Part shown: positions 1-12,821 of the stretch, piece by piece
How positions within the stretch are numbered: the stretch's first letter is position 1
How the letters are laid out: every line of letters begins with the position of its first letter
Assembly: GCA_960531495.1 (NCBI GenBank)
Contig: OY482852.1
Span: 32,259,157-32,323,156 of the forward strand
Length of the DNA: 64,000 nt
Direction of reading: 5' to 3'
DNA from: Zeus faber
Lineage: Eukaryota > Chordata > Actinopteri > Zeiformes > Zeidae
Notes under the pieces: model-generated
Told to the model about the DNA's origin: nothing
Seen by the model: the letters and a program-made list of their open reading frames with translations, nothing else
The model's database searches: none
Translations under genes and position numbers: made by a program

Positions 1-3000
1 TGCCCTACGACTGCGATTTCGGCACCTGCACCAGACTCCTCTCCCTCCGCCAGGGTCCCCGTAGCGTCGCCGCCCTCATCGTCGAGTTCCGGACACTAGC
101 TGCAGAAAGCGGCTGGAATGACGGAGCCCTGCAGGACATGTTTCAGCGTGCCCTGAACGATGAGTTGCGGGACGAGTTGGCGTGGCGGGATGAGCCCACG
201 GACCTGGACCAACTGGTAGATACCGCCATCCACCTGGACAACCGGCTATGGGAGCGCTGGCGCGAGAGAGAGGGGGCGAGACTACAGCATGTGCCTCCCG
301 CCTGGGCGGCCACGCCCCGGTCTCCAGCGCCCTACTACTACTCTCGGGCGCCGCCGAAGTCCCCCGACTCACTCTTATGCCGAGCCCATGCAACTCGGTC
401 GCGCCCGGATCTCCCCCAAGGAGCGAGCCCACCGCATACAGACTGGCACCTGTCTGTATTGCGGCCGTCTGGGACACCTCCGAGCCACCTGCCCTGTCCG
501 GCCGGAAGGGGGTGACTTCTCGGTAGGGTTACGTTCCCGTCGCTCCAGCTCCAACCCTCTCTCCCGTCCTCTGCTCCCAGCTACCCTCTCGTGGGGGGGT
601 ATAACACTCTCTTCCTCCGCTCTCATAGATTCTGGGGCGGATGCGAGTTTTCTCGACTTGGGAAGGGGACGAATGGAAGACTGCATTCAACACCCCGCTC
701 GGACACTTAAAATATCTCGTAATGCCTTTCGGTCTGTCAAATGCCGCAGCGGTCTTCCAGGCCGTAATTAACGATGTCCTCCGGGACATGCTCAACTCGT
801 TTGTCTTTGTGTACCTCAACGACGTCTTAATTTTTTCCAAATCCCTCTCCGACCACGTTAGACACGCACGCCTGGTGCTGCAGCGGCTCCTGGAAAACCG
901 TCCGTTCATCAAGGCAGAGAAGTGTGTCTTTCATGTTCCGCCCGTTTCCTTCCTAGGATTCATCATTTGCCGAGGGAGGCTGGGGATGGACCCCAAGAAG
1001 GTGGCCGCCGTGATGGAGTGGCCAACCCCAGCCAATAGGAAGCAACTCCAACGCTTCCTCGGTTTTGCAAACTTCTACTGGAGCTTCATCCGAAACTTCA
1101 GCCGTATCGCGCTCCCCTCTCAGCCCTTACCTCCACTGCAGTGGGCTTCAAATGGACCCCCGTGGCCGAGGCCGCATTCCTCGACCTCAGAAGCCGCTTT
1201 TTGTCAGCCCCAATCTTGGCCCAGCCCGAAGCCAACCTCCAGTTCGTGGTAGAGGTGGATGCTTCGGACACGGGGGTAGGAGCGGTACTGTCTCAGCGCT
1301 CTCCAACCGACGGTAAGCTCCACCCCTGTTCCTTTCTCTCCCGCAAGCTCCCCCCACCCGAACGCAATTATGACGTGGGCAACCGGGAACTCCTGGCCGT
1401 CAAACTAGCCCTGGAGGAGTGGCGCCACTGGCTTGAGGGAGCAAACCACCCTTTCGTCGTCTGGACCGATCATAAGAACCTGGCCTATATCTGGCCTATA
1501 GCTCAACTCCCGGCAGGCCAGTTGGGCGTTGTTCTTCAGCCGGTTTAACTTCTCTCTATCCTACCGCCCAGGCACCAAGAATACCAAGCCAGACACCCTG
1601 TCCCGCGTGTTCACGCCAGAGGAGAATGCAGGGGATCCAGAACCAATCCTTCCACCCCCTTGCCTTGCCGCTACGCTCACCTGGGAAATCGAGTCCCTTG
1701 TCACCCGAGCGCAGGAACGCCAGCCCGACTCAGGTACCGGACCCCCTAACCGCCTGTTCGTCCCTGGCTCTGCACGCTCCCAGGTTCTGCAGTGGGCCAA
1801 TGCCTCTCAGCTGCCATCCCGGGATCACCCGCACCCTGGCCATCGTCCGCCAGCGCTTCTGGTGGCCGACCCTGCTCCCTGACACCCGCTCCTTCATCTC
1901 TGCCTGTCCCACCTGCGCCTGGTCCAAGACCTCCACCCGACCCCGTTCCGGCCTCCTCTGGCCGTTACCCATACCGACTCGTCCTTGGTCCCACATCGCC
2001 CTGGACTTTGTCACCGGTCTCCCACCATCCCGGGGCAATACTACCATCCTCACGGTGGTGGACCACTTTTCTAAAGCGGCACACTTCCTCGCCCTGCCCA
2101 AACTACCATCGGCAAGGGAGACCGCAAGACCTGCTGGTGGCCGAGGTGTTCCGCCGCCATAGCATCCCGGCAGACGTGGTGTCGGACAGAGGTCCCCAGT
2201 TCACCTCCCAGGTTTGGCGCGCCTTCTGCTCAGCCCTGGGGGCACAGGTCAGTCTCTCCTCCGGTTTCCACCCCTAGACCAACAGCCAGACGGAGCGGGC
2301 AAACCGGAGGTGGAGGCCATGCTCCGCTGTCTGACAACCACCAGCCCCACCTCCTGGAGCAACCAGCAGCTGTGGGCCGAATACGCCCACAACACCCTGG
2401 TCAACGCCTCTTCCGGACTGTCGCCCTTCCAATGCTCTCTGGGCTACCAACCCCCGCTGTTCCCTGCCCAGGAGGCTGAGATCGCCATAGCCTCCGTCCA
2501 GGCCCACATCCTTTGCTGCAGGAGGACGTGGAGGAGGGCCCGCTCTGCCCTAATCCAGGCCTCCGCCACGTCCCAGCGGCAGGTGAACCGGCACCGTGCG
2601 CCCGCACCCACATTCGTCCCCGAACAGATGGTATGGCTCTCCACGAAGGACTTGCCCCTCAAGGTGGACTCCCGAAAACTCGCTCCCCTGTATGTTGATC
2701 CCTTCCCCATTGTGTCCATCATCAACCCCTGTGCCGTACGCCTCCATCTCCCTCCCTCCCTCCCTCCCTCCGTGTCCACCCCACCTTTCATGTGTCCCTG
2801 CTTAGGCCAGTGGTTTCCAGCCCTCTCCCTCCCCGCCAAGGCTCGAACACCATCGACTATCACCCGGCCTACACAGTGCGGCGCCTGCTGGGCGTGGGGC
2901 GCCGGGGGAGGGGCCTTCACTACCTCGTGGACTGGGAGGGGTACGGCCCAGAGGAACCCTCCTGGGTCCCCCAGAGATAGATCCTGGATGCCTCCCTCAT

Positions 3001-3677
3001 CCAGGATTTCAATCGCACTCGCCCTTCCGGTTCCAGATGTCCGCCAAGGGGTGTCAGTAGAGGGGGGGGTGTTAGGCCCACGGCCTCCCAGCACCACTAG
3101 AGGCCGCTCTTGCCCCATCTGCAGCTCCCTCCTTGAGCCAATTTGACACACCTGGGATCAATTACCTTCAACACTCCTACAGTATTTATTCGACAGCTCC
3201 CCAGTCACTCATTGCCAGACCGTCAACTAGCTTACCCGAGTTGTACTGCTACTAGCGTAGCTCCTAGTTCCTAGCTCCTAGCGCTTGTTTCAAGTCCGTA
3301 GCTTATGTCTCCTTGTCTCGTCTTCCCCTTAGCTGCGTGTCTCCTCTCGTCGACCCAGTCTGTCTGTCCCTCTCCATCCAGCCCGGTTAACCTGCTTGTC
3401 TCCACTTATCGACCAAGGCTGTCCGTCCCTCTCCATCCAGCCCAGTTAACCTGCTTGTCTCCGCTCGTCGACCAAGGCTATTCGTCCGTTCCCTGTCTCT
3501 CCACCCGGATCCTGGACCCCTCCTCCCGGTCATCATCATCCCTGCCGAGCCTTGCTCCATCCCTACCTGACCAGGTCCCCCCGGCCATCTCCACCGTGTG
3601 GGCTAATAAACATCCTTCGTCTGCCTCCCGTCCCTCTGTGTCATGCGTTTGGGTCCCTCCTAGCTCCAGTCATAACA
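1..3677 (+). mobile_element. Ty3/Gypsy LTR retrotransposon (chromodomain type), broken fossil, 5' end outside window
   Basis: Pieces of a gag-pol polyprotein appear in the family order. There is a gag tail with a CCHC zinc knuckle near 451-492 (CLYCGRLGHLRATC), an aspartic protease signature [12 protein letters not shown] near 620-656, reverse transcriptase around 690-1110 ([13 protein letters not shown]), and RNase H around 1220-1550 ([17 protein letters not shown]). An integrase follows around 1790-2450 ([27 protein letters not shown]) and then a chromodomain near 2865-2980 ([17 protein letters not shown]). A purine tract (3059-3069) and an LTR follow. Integrase followed by a chromodomain is the hallmark of chromoviruses. 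The copy is clearly broken in several places and cannot act as a gene; its 5' LTR lies left of the window. The copy looks moderately old. Confidence 0.93.
3070..3677 (+). repeat. 3' LTR of the Ty3/Gypsy element
   Basis: The 608-bp repeat starts TGTTA and ends TAACA, a perfect 5-bp inverted terminal pair. It directly follows a G-rich polypurine tract at 3059-3069. An AATAAA polyadenylation signal lies near 3604. The 5' LTR is not in the window, so the boundaries rest on the TG...CA ends and the purine tract. Confidence 0.8.
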
Positions 3678-3714
3678 TAATTAGAGAATTGACAATTCCA
3701 TTCCCAGCTCCTCC

Positions 3715-3850
3715 CATTAGCATGCGGAATTGTCCTTGAGCAAGACATTTAACCCCTGACTGCTTCCGATGAGCCTTGCCATAGCCACCTTCATCAGTAT
3801 GTGACTAAGTTGTAAGTTGCTTTGGAGTCTGAGGAATAAGGGATGTTACT
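3715..3850 (+). repeat. SINE/LINE 3'-tail-like fragment
   Basis: The stretch carries words found in many fish SINEs and L2-type tails: TTGAGCAAGACATTTAACCC followed by a TGTAAGTTGCTTTGG-like motif. The same tail, better preserved and inverted, is in the SINE at 53.2 kb. No promoter box is visible here, so it may be only a 3' fragment. Confidence 0.4.
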
Positions 3851-3964
3851 ATCAACTTAATGAAATCATAGGCAACATTTAAATTGATAAAATATTACTG
3901 ATAAACTTTTTGATGAATGCCTGTCACCCATTAACTGCTTGTACAAACGTATACACTACACAGA

Positions 3965-3968
<4 letters not shown>

Positions 3969-4014
<46 letters not shown>
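3969..4014. repeat. (TG)n microsatellite
   Basis: An uninterrupted TG run of about 46 bp. Confidence 0.95.
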
Positions 4015-4017
<3 letters not shown>

Positions 4018-4299
4018 GCGAAGTGATAATTATAGCTGTCTGACACCTCTTGCTTCTCAGACTGGGAACCCAGAGCTGTGCACATACAGGCATATGTGTC
4101 TGTAGCATGTTGCCATTGACACGTCACCATGAAGGGAGAGTCCCTGTAGACACTGCTCCAACGCTTTCTCTCTCCCACCTCTGTCTATATTTTCTTCATC
4201 TCTCTCTCTCTAGCCAGGGTTCAGCCTTGTAAACATTTGTGCCACTAAAGCTGTCTCCCTGCTATACAAATCTGTGTGTATGAGTGTGGAGTGTGTTTG

Positions 4300-4301
<2 letters not shown>

Positions 4302-4342
<41 letters not shown>
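4302..4342. repeat. (TG)n microsatellite
   Basis: A TG run of about 40 bp, degrading into GTGCGTGTG on its right. Confidence 0.95.
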
Positions 4343-4343
<1 letters not shown>

Positions 4344-4603
4344 TTGTGCGTGTGTGAGGGAACAAAACCACCTATCCGTGGGTCTACTTGGGTATGTCTA
4401 TCTCTCATTCCCTCTCTCTCTTGTGTCCCTTTTTGGAACAAGAGCTGCCCTTTTCAGAGTTATTTCAGGGTTAAACACATATGCCGTTTCGTTTTCAAAT
4501 TGTCAACTCGTAGTCTACATTTTGCAATCAGGTGCTGGAAAATGGTCCACGGCGCCGACAAAAATGATATGATTCACCTGTCTACACCTCACCCCACCCC
4601 ACG

Positions 4604-4617
4604 TCTCTCTCTCTCTC

Positions 4618-4664
<47 letters not shown>
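4604..4664. repeat. (CT)n microsatellite
   Basis: A CT run of about 60 bp with a few interruptions, so a polypyrimidine tract on this strand. Confidence 0.95.
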
Positions 4665-4665
<1 letters not shown>

Positions 4666-4978
4666 CCGCACTTGTGCTCTCCTGTGTCGGTGCTGCTGTT
4701 ATGAATCGATTTAGGTGGAGGTTATTGCCGTTGTGAGCTGCTTTTGAAAGTTTTCAAATGAAATTGGATTTTTGCCACGCATACATGTGTGTGAACGCTC
4801 TCCTGTTTTGTTTTAAGCGTTTTAAGCAGGCGATGTCTACCATCTCTACCTGCAATTAGTCAAATCCATCGATTCCTTGATCACCTACCTCGCCTTGAAC
4901 TTACACCGACATGGAGATGAGAACTCTCGAGTGGGTGTGCGTGAACTTGTGTGTGGTGTGTTTGTGTGTGCTTCTGAG

Positions 4979-5019
<41 letters not shown>
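4979..5019. repeat. (TG)n microsatellite
   Basis: A TG run of about 40 bp. Confidence 0.95.
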
Positions 5020-5021
<2 letters not shown>

Positions 5022-5272
5022 ATAAGACATCAGCTCAAGGTGGGGAAACACACCACCTCTTGTTCAGGGATAACGTGTGACCATCCATCAAAGCGCATAT
5101 TCCCATCACACTAGAGTGTGCACACACACACACGCACACATACACACACACGCGCACAGAAACAGCAATAAATCATACTAGAAGAGGGGGGAGTAGGATG
5201 AATTTTTCATCTCCTAAATCTCTTACCTGTTGAGAACCAACTGTCTACACTCGGGAAAATTTCAATATTTAC

Positions 5273-5273
5273 T

Positions 5274-5304
<31 letters not shown>
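5273..5304. repeat. (TG)n microsatellite
   Basis: A TG run of about 30 bp. Confidence 0.9.
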
Positions 5305-5422
5305 CCTAGCATCCTGCTGTCAATGTCCATCCCTTTCTATGTTTTAACAACATCAGTAAGACAACACATGCGCACACACTCGTGTAATCTTTAAATCAAT
5401 CTGAAGGCAGGCCTATACTGTA

Positions 5423-5424
<2 letters not shown>

Positions 5425-5483
<59 letters not shown>

Positions 5484-5510
5484 TGTGTGTGTGTGTGCGT
5501 GTGTCTGTCT
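5425..5510. repeat. (TG)n microsatellite, interrupted
   Basis: Two TG runs separated by a single GG interruption near 5478. Confidence 0.95.
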
Positions 5511-7624
5511 AAGGTGTTACCTGCAAATCCTATGATAGATTTACAGAGAAGCAGGCAGACAGGCAGATGGTCAGATACAGTAAAGATACAGTAAAGTCAG
5601 TGTGAGCCTTCTTTGTCTGTTCTGTGGTCTCATATGGCCGGAAACAAGAGTATGTTAAAACAGGAGGCTTGAAGGATGTACGCCACTTAATGGAAGACAA
5701 TAAGCCTTTGGCCCAAAAAACCTTCAGACTTTCCAGGGATCTTGGCTTTATCAGGATTGAGTTTTGTGTGAATGTTTTATCACAGATGTACATGCAACAC
5801 CATTCCATTTGAATGACATTTGATACTCACTTGTTTACAACTTATAAGTGCATATACACATGGGATGTCAACAACAGAACAATATAGCCGACTCGTGCTA
5901 ATACGTAGGAGACTCTCAATGTCCTCGCACTTTCCCTTCCCAGGAGTAACCAAGATGGCCCGATTGTCTTGCTATAGCTATTCCTACTAAAAGCAGTGCC
6001 ACAAGAAAGAAAACAGGCACATGTTTCTGTGGACTCATACAGTTATCTTAGCGTTGGCTGGGAAGTTGGAGTTTGACTCGGTAGAAGTGTTTGTTTATGT
6101 TGCCTCATTTTGCCATGTGTGCGCCTCTGTGATAGCCGACAAGGTGGGTGGTAGTGTTTGGTTTCCAAGGTGACACACTGATCATCGCTAGCTGTGGGGA
6201 CGGCTGATGGCGGGCCAGCCAACCACCCATCCTGAGGAAATTTACAGGATATGGCTTAAACTCAAGTAAAATTAATACATGGGGCTACACGCACATGTTT
6301 CGGGACACTAAATGACTAGACGAGGAGGAAGTGTTCAGTAATAAACCAACGGGCCCAGTAATTATCCAATGCGTGCAAATGCAAGTGCAGATAAATGTAT
6401 AAATGTACTTACGTTTGAACCCAGATCAAAGACCCAAATCACACCACAAATTTGCAGTGCAAGATTCTTTTGTGTGTTCTTGCCAGTTAAAAAGCTATGT
6501 TGATGGTAAGCTATCTATTTTGCCAACTATAAACAGTAAAACCCAAATTAAACATAATTACACTATCTACTCTTGTCACATGACTCACAACAAACCATTT
6601 CACTTATGTGAAGCAATTGACTCCCCATCGGAGCGCCCCTTTCGCAGCCTACGCAGCCAAAAGGGTTTTACTATTGGTTGACACCATAAAATTTCTTACC
6701 GGTGTCTTTTCAGAAAAAGGGAGAGAATCTACTCACCACTTACTCAAAACACTCAAAACCGCCTACTAACACGACTGTATCGAGAGTGATTCCCTTAAGA
6801 TGCTAGCCTACACTTCCTGTCACACTCCCTGTAAGCGTGGCTCTAGGCAAGGCGCCAGACTAGACTGGTAAGAGCAGTTGTGGAGGTGTAAATGTCATCT
6901 GCAGACCCACTGTGAGGGAGCAGTGAGGCATTTTAGAAACCTCCCTTTTTTTTTAAAGACTTTGTATTTGGTACTGGGACAGGAACGTCCAGTAGATTGA
7001 CCTGGTGCGTAGTCTAACGGACTTGAAACTAAGCATGTTGAAAATAATTTTTTAATATATTTTTTTATTTTTGACTTTTTAGACGACATTTTAGACTAGC
7101 AATTTTGGTCTGTGGCAACAGAAACATTAACCAGCTGACTGTCTGGCTTCCACAATAACAGCACATTACTCGGCCCCAACAACATCCATAGCAGGGAAAA
7201 CATTGCGCCACCTGAAACAGTATTATGCGCCTAATAATGAGTTTGGTTTTGAAATAAAATGAAAAAAAAGGGTGGGGGATCAGATAGTAGGAGGAAAGAG
7301 TCTCTTGCACTCTCTCACCCTCTTTCCCGTTTGAGTCCTGTTGCTGTAAATTCAGCTATGGAACAAATGGGGGGAAAGGAGTTTTTCAAATGTGAGAGAA
7401 AGAGCGACAGGAGGACAGATAGAGGGAATGGAGCAATAAGGATGAGAGGCTTAGAGACAGGAAGCGGACAGAATGAGGAAGATGCTCGCAGGCAGAAAGA
7501 TGACAGCGGGTGGGGCATGGCGGTGGAGGGTGCTGAATCAGAGAGAGACAGCAGAGACTGCACCACGATAAGGAGTGAAGAGAGGCGAGTGAAAATGGGA
7601 GAATGAGACTTTTTTTAGAGAGAA

Positions 7625-7627
<3 letters not shown>

Positions 7628-7668
<41 letters not shown>
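7628..7668. repeat. (GA)n microsatellite
   Basis: A GA run of about 40 bp in a purine-rich neighbourhood (7380-7740). Confidence 0.95.
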
Positions 7669-7671
<3 letters not shown>

Positions 7672-8407
7672 CATTTAACAAGAGTCCTTGACACAAAGAA
7701 TGACAGAATGAGAGAGGGGGGGGGGCGAGAGTGAGCGATGGTGAGAAAGATGGAATGAGACAGCCAATCAGCCAGCCCTGAGAGGAAGTGCCAGCGGCCA
7801 TCGCCACAGCAGTGGCAGCGGTCGCTATGGGAACCAGCCAGTCTGTGCCAGGCGGGGCGGATGAGAACTGAAAACCAGTCAACACGGAGACCTCAGCACC
7901 TCCCTTCTCTCACCGAGGCAAAAGCGAAAACATTTTGGAGAGAAACTAGTGTAGGACAGTATCAGCACACTTAAGAATCAAAATTCTTTATTTTCCCGAT
8001 ACCGCGTAGACTCTCAAATTATCAAGTATCAAGACTTCATATAGAGGTGGAAAGCTGGAGTTTGTTTTCTTGTAAATCTTGAATGTGCTACCTCTGTGGC
8101 AAGAGTCTTGCTAATAGCCACCAAATAATCATCGGTTACTAATTCCATTCCTTTGAAAGGCGCATTCATATCATAAAGAAATATGGGGGGCCATGCAATA
8201 TAAGAGTGGTTGATGGACTTTGAAAGCCCCTGGGTGCTAGACAGTAAAGCTTCATGGTAAGTGTTTATGGGGGTTGAGAAGAGATGATGCAAACAGACCA
8301 GTGGCGCGCCAAAACAGACGAAAAGTCTGTTTGTGAGTGTGTAAGCCATCTCCACAGCATGCGGCACGCTGCGGCCTCCCAGCAGCCGGTCGTGACGCAG
8401 CTCCTCG

Positions 8408-8512
<105 letters not shown>

Positions 8513-8548
8513 TAAGTGCAACCAGTGCTTTTCAGCCCTGGAAGTAGG

Positions 8549-8553
<5 letters not shown>

Positions 8554-8595
<42 letters not shown>
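8554..8595. repeat. (GA)n microsatellite
   Basis: A GA run of about 40 bp only 40 bp right of the preceding CA array. Confidence 0.9.
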
Positions 8596-8732
8596 AAGAA
8601 TGAATAAAATGGGGGAAGCCCAACAAAAGAGAAACAGGAACAGAGAGAGATGAGAAGACAGGGCAACCAGCAAATTTATTTTCTCAAAAGAAAAATAAAT
8701 GAAAGCAATGGAGACAAACAGACAAACAGACA

Positions 8733-8733
<1 letters not shown>

Positions 8734-8782
<49 letters not shown>
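8734..8782. repeat. (CA)n microsatellite
   Basis: A CA run of about 48 bp preceded by degenerate CAGACAAA units. Confidence 0.95.
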
Positions 8783-8786
<4 letters not shown>

Positions 8787-8920
8787 TGCAAGAATTTATA
8801 CACACACATAGATTTGTGCACACAAATCATGCACATACTCAACTTAATACACTTAAACACACGAGCGGGCTGTCATACATACATGCATGCATTCATACAA
8901 ACACACCCCGACATTGACAT

Positions 8921-8953
8921 GCACACACACACACACACACACACCCACACGCA
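8921..8953. repeat. (CA)n microsatellite
   Basis: A CA run of about 30 bp. Confidence 0.9.
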
Positions 8954-9202
8954 CAAGCAGATGGTCACAGTGGGTGGCTGGTGACCGGCGTTCTCCAGAG
9001 GTGTGTCCAATATGTACAGCGCTGCGCTCCTCTCCTTCTCCCTCTGCTAATGGCTTCACTCTGACAGAGGAGCTTAGAGTTCTTTAAATATTCAGACTGT
9101 GCATATTGACCAGGCTCACGTGGAATTATATAGTCATTTATTCAGCACTCATTTCACACTCTGGGGTGTGACGCACTGCCCTGGCCCAATCTGTGACAAA
9201 CA

Positions 9203-9241
9203 GACACACACACACACACACACACACATACACACACACAC
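9203..9241. repeat. (CA)n microsatellite
   Basis: A CA run with one TA interruption. Confidence 0.9.
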
Positions 9242-9399
9242 TTACCTCTTTCTCCTAAAAAATGTGCATATCCATACCTTACACTCACTCACGATTTCAC
9301 ACTTGAACACATGCATAGACGCGTGGCTGAACAGACAGGAAGGGCAGCAAGGCTGGAGTTCTGTTGCCCAGGATGAGTAATTATGGTTAACTGTGCCAG

Positions 9400-9404
9400 G
9401 GAGA

Positions 9405-9488
<84 letters not shown>
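9400..9488. repeat. (GA)n microsatellite
   Basis: A nearly pure GA run of about 88 bp. Confidence 0.95.
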
Positions 9489-9685
9489 AAGAGGGAGTTT
9501 TTTCAACACCTTTTTTTGAAATCCTGCACCTCATTCATTAGTTTGTAAAACCTAAAATCCACCCACACCCTGGCTCTCACCAGGGCAACAAACAACGGGG
9601 CAACCTTTTGATTTACATCTTTCTGTATTCTGCTTTTGTAAATTGCAAGTTTTGCTTTCCCCACTAAAAGATTTTAAAGTTTCCA

Positions 9686-10665
9686 TTTACTTGGGTCTAG
9701 CCTGACGGCTCCAGCCGCACACAGCATTCGTGGCAGTTTGTGCCGTGTCAGGACACAGCATTTGTGGGATGGAGCCATCCTGTACATCCTGCCAGGCTCC
9801 ATGGACGATCGGCTTCTCCAAAGACCAGTATAGTGAGGCTGCAGAATCCAGTCTCGTCCAGTTGAAGAGAACCCATGTTTTAAGAACTGTTATAAAACAT
9901 AGGCAGTCCACAGTTCTTGAAAAGCTTAAAATCCATAGGAATCCAGAGGCTTTCCTTAAAATGGTGCTGGCCACCTGCCTCCAAACCAAGTCCATCGGGG
10001 CCACCAGGTATCTCTGGGCCACCACCTTCCTAACCAGGTTGATAAGATCTTGTCCTCCCTCATCCTTTGACAAGAAAATACGCTTTGGGGCACCAAGTGA
10101 AGCTTTTCCCAGAAGAAGTCCACTAAGCCTGAATCTTTTGAAGCAGACCTGTAGGTGGTTCCAGGCAGGCCAGCCGATACCCCAATGCAGCCGCCACCAG
10201 GTTGATGATGACCAGTGTTCGCCCTCTGTCGGACATCTGTGGAAGAAGCCTCACCAGCCTTCCCTCCACTTTCTCCACTACCCCCCTCCCAGTTCTTCTG
10301 CGTGGTGGCCTCATCGCCCAGATGCACTCCCAAATACCTGAACTCTCCCCTTTTCCACACTAGGCCACCAGGTAAGTCAAGTAGACCCTGCTTCCAGCCT
10401 CCACAAGCTACTGAATCACTTTTTTCCCCAGTTTATTCTTGCCGCTAACATTCTGCCAAGTCTTTTGCAATTTCCTGTAGATTTTGTACATCTTCCTGAT
10501 TCTTGGCAATGACAGTGAGGTTGTCTGCATACACAGATAAAACATGCTCTGTATTACAATGGGGTAAATCCTTCAATATTACCTTGTAAGTTATGCAACA
10601 GCGGTTCAATAGATAGTTCAGTGCGTGCAGCATACCAGACAGTTTACAGCCCCGACTGATGTCCA
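9686..10665 (-). mobile_element. Tx1/L1-clade LINE fragment (ORF2 reverse transcriptase and C-terminal region)
   Basis: Read on the minus strand, the sequence starts in the middle of a reverse transcriptase. GCKLSGMLHALNYLL at about 10650-10600 corresponds to the Tx1 motif before the catalytic box, and LSVYADNLTVIAKNQEDV near 10540-10490 is the catalytic box with YADN in place of YADD. It continues with FRYLGVHLGDEATTQKNWEG near 10340-10280, a degenerate LLPQMSDRGRTLVIINLVAA stretch, FFWEKLHLVPQSVF and the region after the RT. The pieces sit in different frames, so there are several frameshifts and stops. The fragment is 5' truncated near 10665, as usual for LINE copies. This is a dead copy of a family related to Xenopus Tx1; the exact subfamily was not determined. 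Confidence 0.85.
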
Positions 10666-11717
10666 GAGAAAGAGAGAGAGAGAGTTTTTAAGTTTTTAAA
10701 GCACCTTTATTCATCGGCGGTATCCGTGTGTGGTATCTACTGATTCCATCTACATGTGCTATCTACTGAGTGAGGAGGGGATGTGACATTCTGAAGGGTT
10801 GTGTTGAAGAGAGGGCAAGCGGTGGGGGGACAAGATGCTTGTTAACTTTAGAAATGCTGAGACTACACTGACCAGGTGCCCTGCCCTGTATCCCCCCCCC
10901 AAAAAAAAAACTTAGGAGGAGGGTTTGTACTGTGGACCCTCGATCATGCCTGTAACAGTATTATGTAACTATGGCTACTGGCGGTGATACACTACCTGCC
11001 CTGGTCCCGTGCTCCCATGTTGGGCCGAGCAATAACTGATCTTCTTGATCAGTGACCCCCGAAACACAAACTCCCCCCCTCAACAACACAAGTTAGGCCA
11101 CTGACTGAGATGCCCTCAACTCTGATTGCTCCACTATGCTCTTTCACCTGACTGCTGTAAAGGATTGGTGTGTTTGTTCCTGTGTGTGTGTGTGTGTGAG
11201 TTAGAGAGAGACCTTTAAGAGAACGGCAAGGCATGTGCTTGTGAATGGCCACTGGCGAAAGGACTCAAGCGGTGATGGAGATAGAGGCAGAGATGTATGG
11301 CTCTCATTGCGTCTTCCCTTCATACCTTCCTCCTCTTCCTCCTCCTCACGCAGACACACTAGGGATTACCGTAAATGGAAGATGAATGGGGTATAAACAG
11401 CGCAGGGTGGACGCAGCACACATTCATAGACATAATCTGAAAGGTCAACAAAGGGAGGCAAGCTTGAGCCACATTTGCATGACAAACTGGGGTCGCTAGG
11501 TTGTTTGAAGAGAAAACAGTTTGAGCAGACAGGCTGGCTTGATGGGCCCTGGGGCCCACCTGTGCTCGGTATGTATGTATAGGTGTGTGTACCTGTACGT
11601 GTGTGTGTGTGTGTGTGTGCGCGTGTGTGCGTGTGTGTTTGTGCGTGTGTGTGTGTTTATAATTGCTCATAGGTGTGTGTATATACTGTATAATGTGTTT
11701 GTGTGCATCTGTGTGCA

Positions 11718-11719
11718 TG

Positions 11720-11762
<43 letters not shown>

Positions 11763-11779
11763 TGTGTGTCTGTGTGTGT

Positions 11780-11858
<79 letters not shown>
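11718..11858. repeat. (TG)n microsatellite, compound
   Basis: Two TG runs (about 11718-11760 and 11782-11858) are joined by TCTGTGTG units. It is the largest dinucleotide array in the first 15 kb. A weaker TG-rich tract lies upstream at 11580-11660. Confidence 0.95.
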
Positions 11859-11859
<1 letters not shown>

Positions 11860-11929
11860 ACGTGAATAATGGGTGGATTTTTTTTGTTCTGCGTGGGTAG
11901 GTGTGAATATGCGTGTGCTGTGTGTTTGT

Positions 11930-11933
<4 letters not shown>

Positions 11934-11961
<28 letters not shown>
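11934..11961. repeat. (TG)n microsatellite
   Basis: A short TG run of under 30 bp. Confidence 0.85.
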
Positions 11962-12153
11962 ATAAGTTTAAATGTTTAAACGTGAGATAAAAGTGTGGAG
12001 ATTAGGTGACTTGAGAATTGTGTCTGTGTCTAAATGTGTGTGTGAAAATAAAATGTGAATGTGGTTTTTTTATAAAGAAAGAGAGGGTGCTTTGTGTACT
12101 TGTGTGTGCATGTCTGTGCTCTAAGAATGATGGTAGGTGTGCAGACATGTTAG

Positions 12154-12155
<2 letters not shown>

Positions 12156-12223
<68 letters not shown>
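12156..12223. repeat. (TG)n microsatellite
   Basis: A TG run of about 66 bp. Confidence 0.95.
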
Positions 12224-12225
<2 letters not shown>

Positions 12226-12821
12226 GTAGCTGACATGAGAAGTCTACCATAATCCCCGGGTTGCTGGTAGGTGAGCTTTAGGAACTCTCCTGGCCTTCTT
12301 GCTACTGACAGTCTAATCTAATCCTATCATCTCTCTAAAACCTTGTCTGAAAAAACACATACACAACACACAGTACCTCACACAAAGTTGGCATTGGTAC
12401 AAAGAATCTCTCCTAAATCTGTACTCTTTCTCAAACTGCAATCATGCAGTTGCTTGACCTTCTGTGTTTTAAAGAGCAACGTACAGGTTGCCATACCCAG
12501 TGAATAAGTGTGTAGGGAAATGATGCAGCAATTCAATTTAAGAATTATTTTCATTGAGTATTTTACTGAGAATTACAGCTGGACTAATTTTTGTAATGCA
12601 ATTAGCCACACCCACCTAAAAATCGGTCATTGTCTGCAAACTTTAACGTGATGGAGACAGGACAGAGCTAGTGCTAGAGTGAATGGTAACTTGGCAAGTA
12701 GAAGAGATACGGAGAGACACTCAGGGTGTGTTTTAATTCAAGATTTTGATTTATTTCCTAAGTTCCTAAGATTTTCCTACTTGTATGAAATGAGAGACGT
12801 AAACATCCACTCAGTAGAAAT

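Larger units (their letters stand above)
10666..12804. other. Gene-free stretch with TG arrays
   Basis: Apart from the listed microsatellites, no exon or transposon protein was recognised. A short A-rich/C-rich run lies near 10894-10911. Confidence 0.55.
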
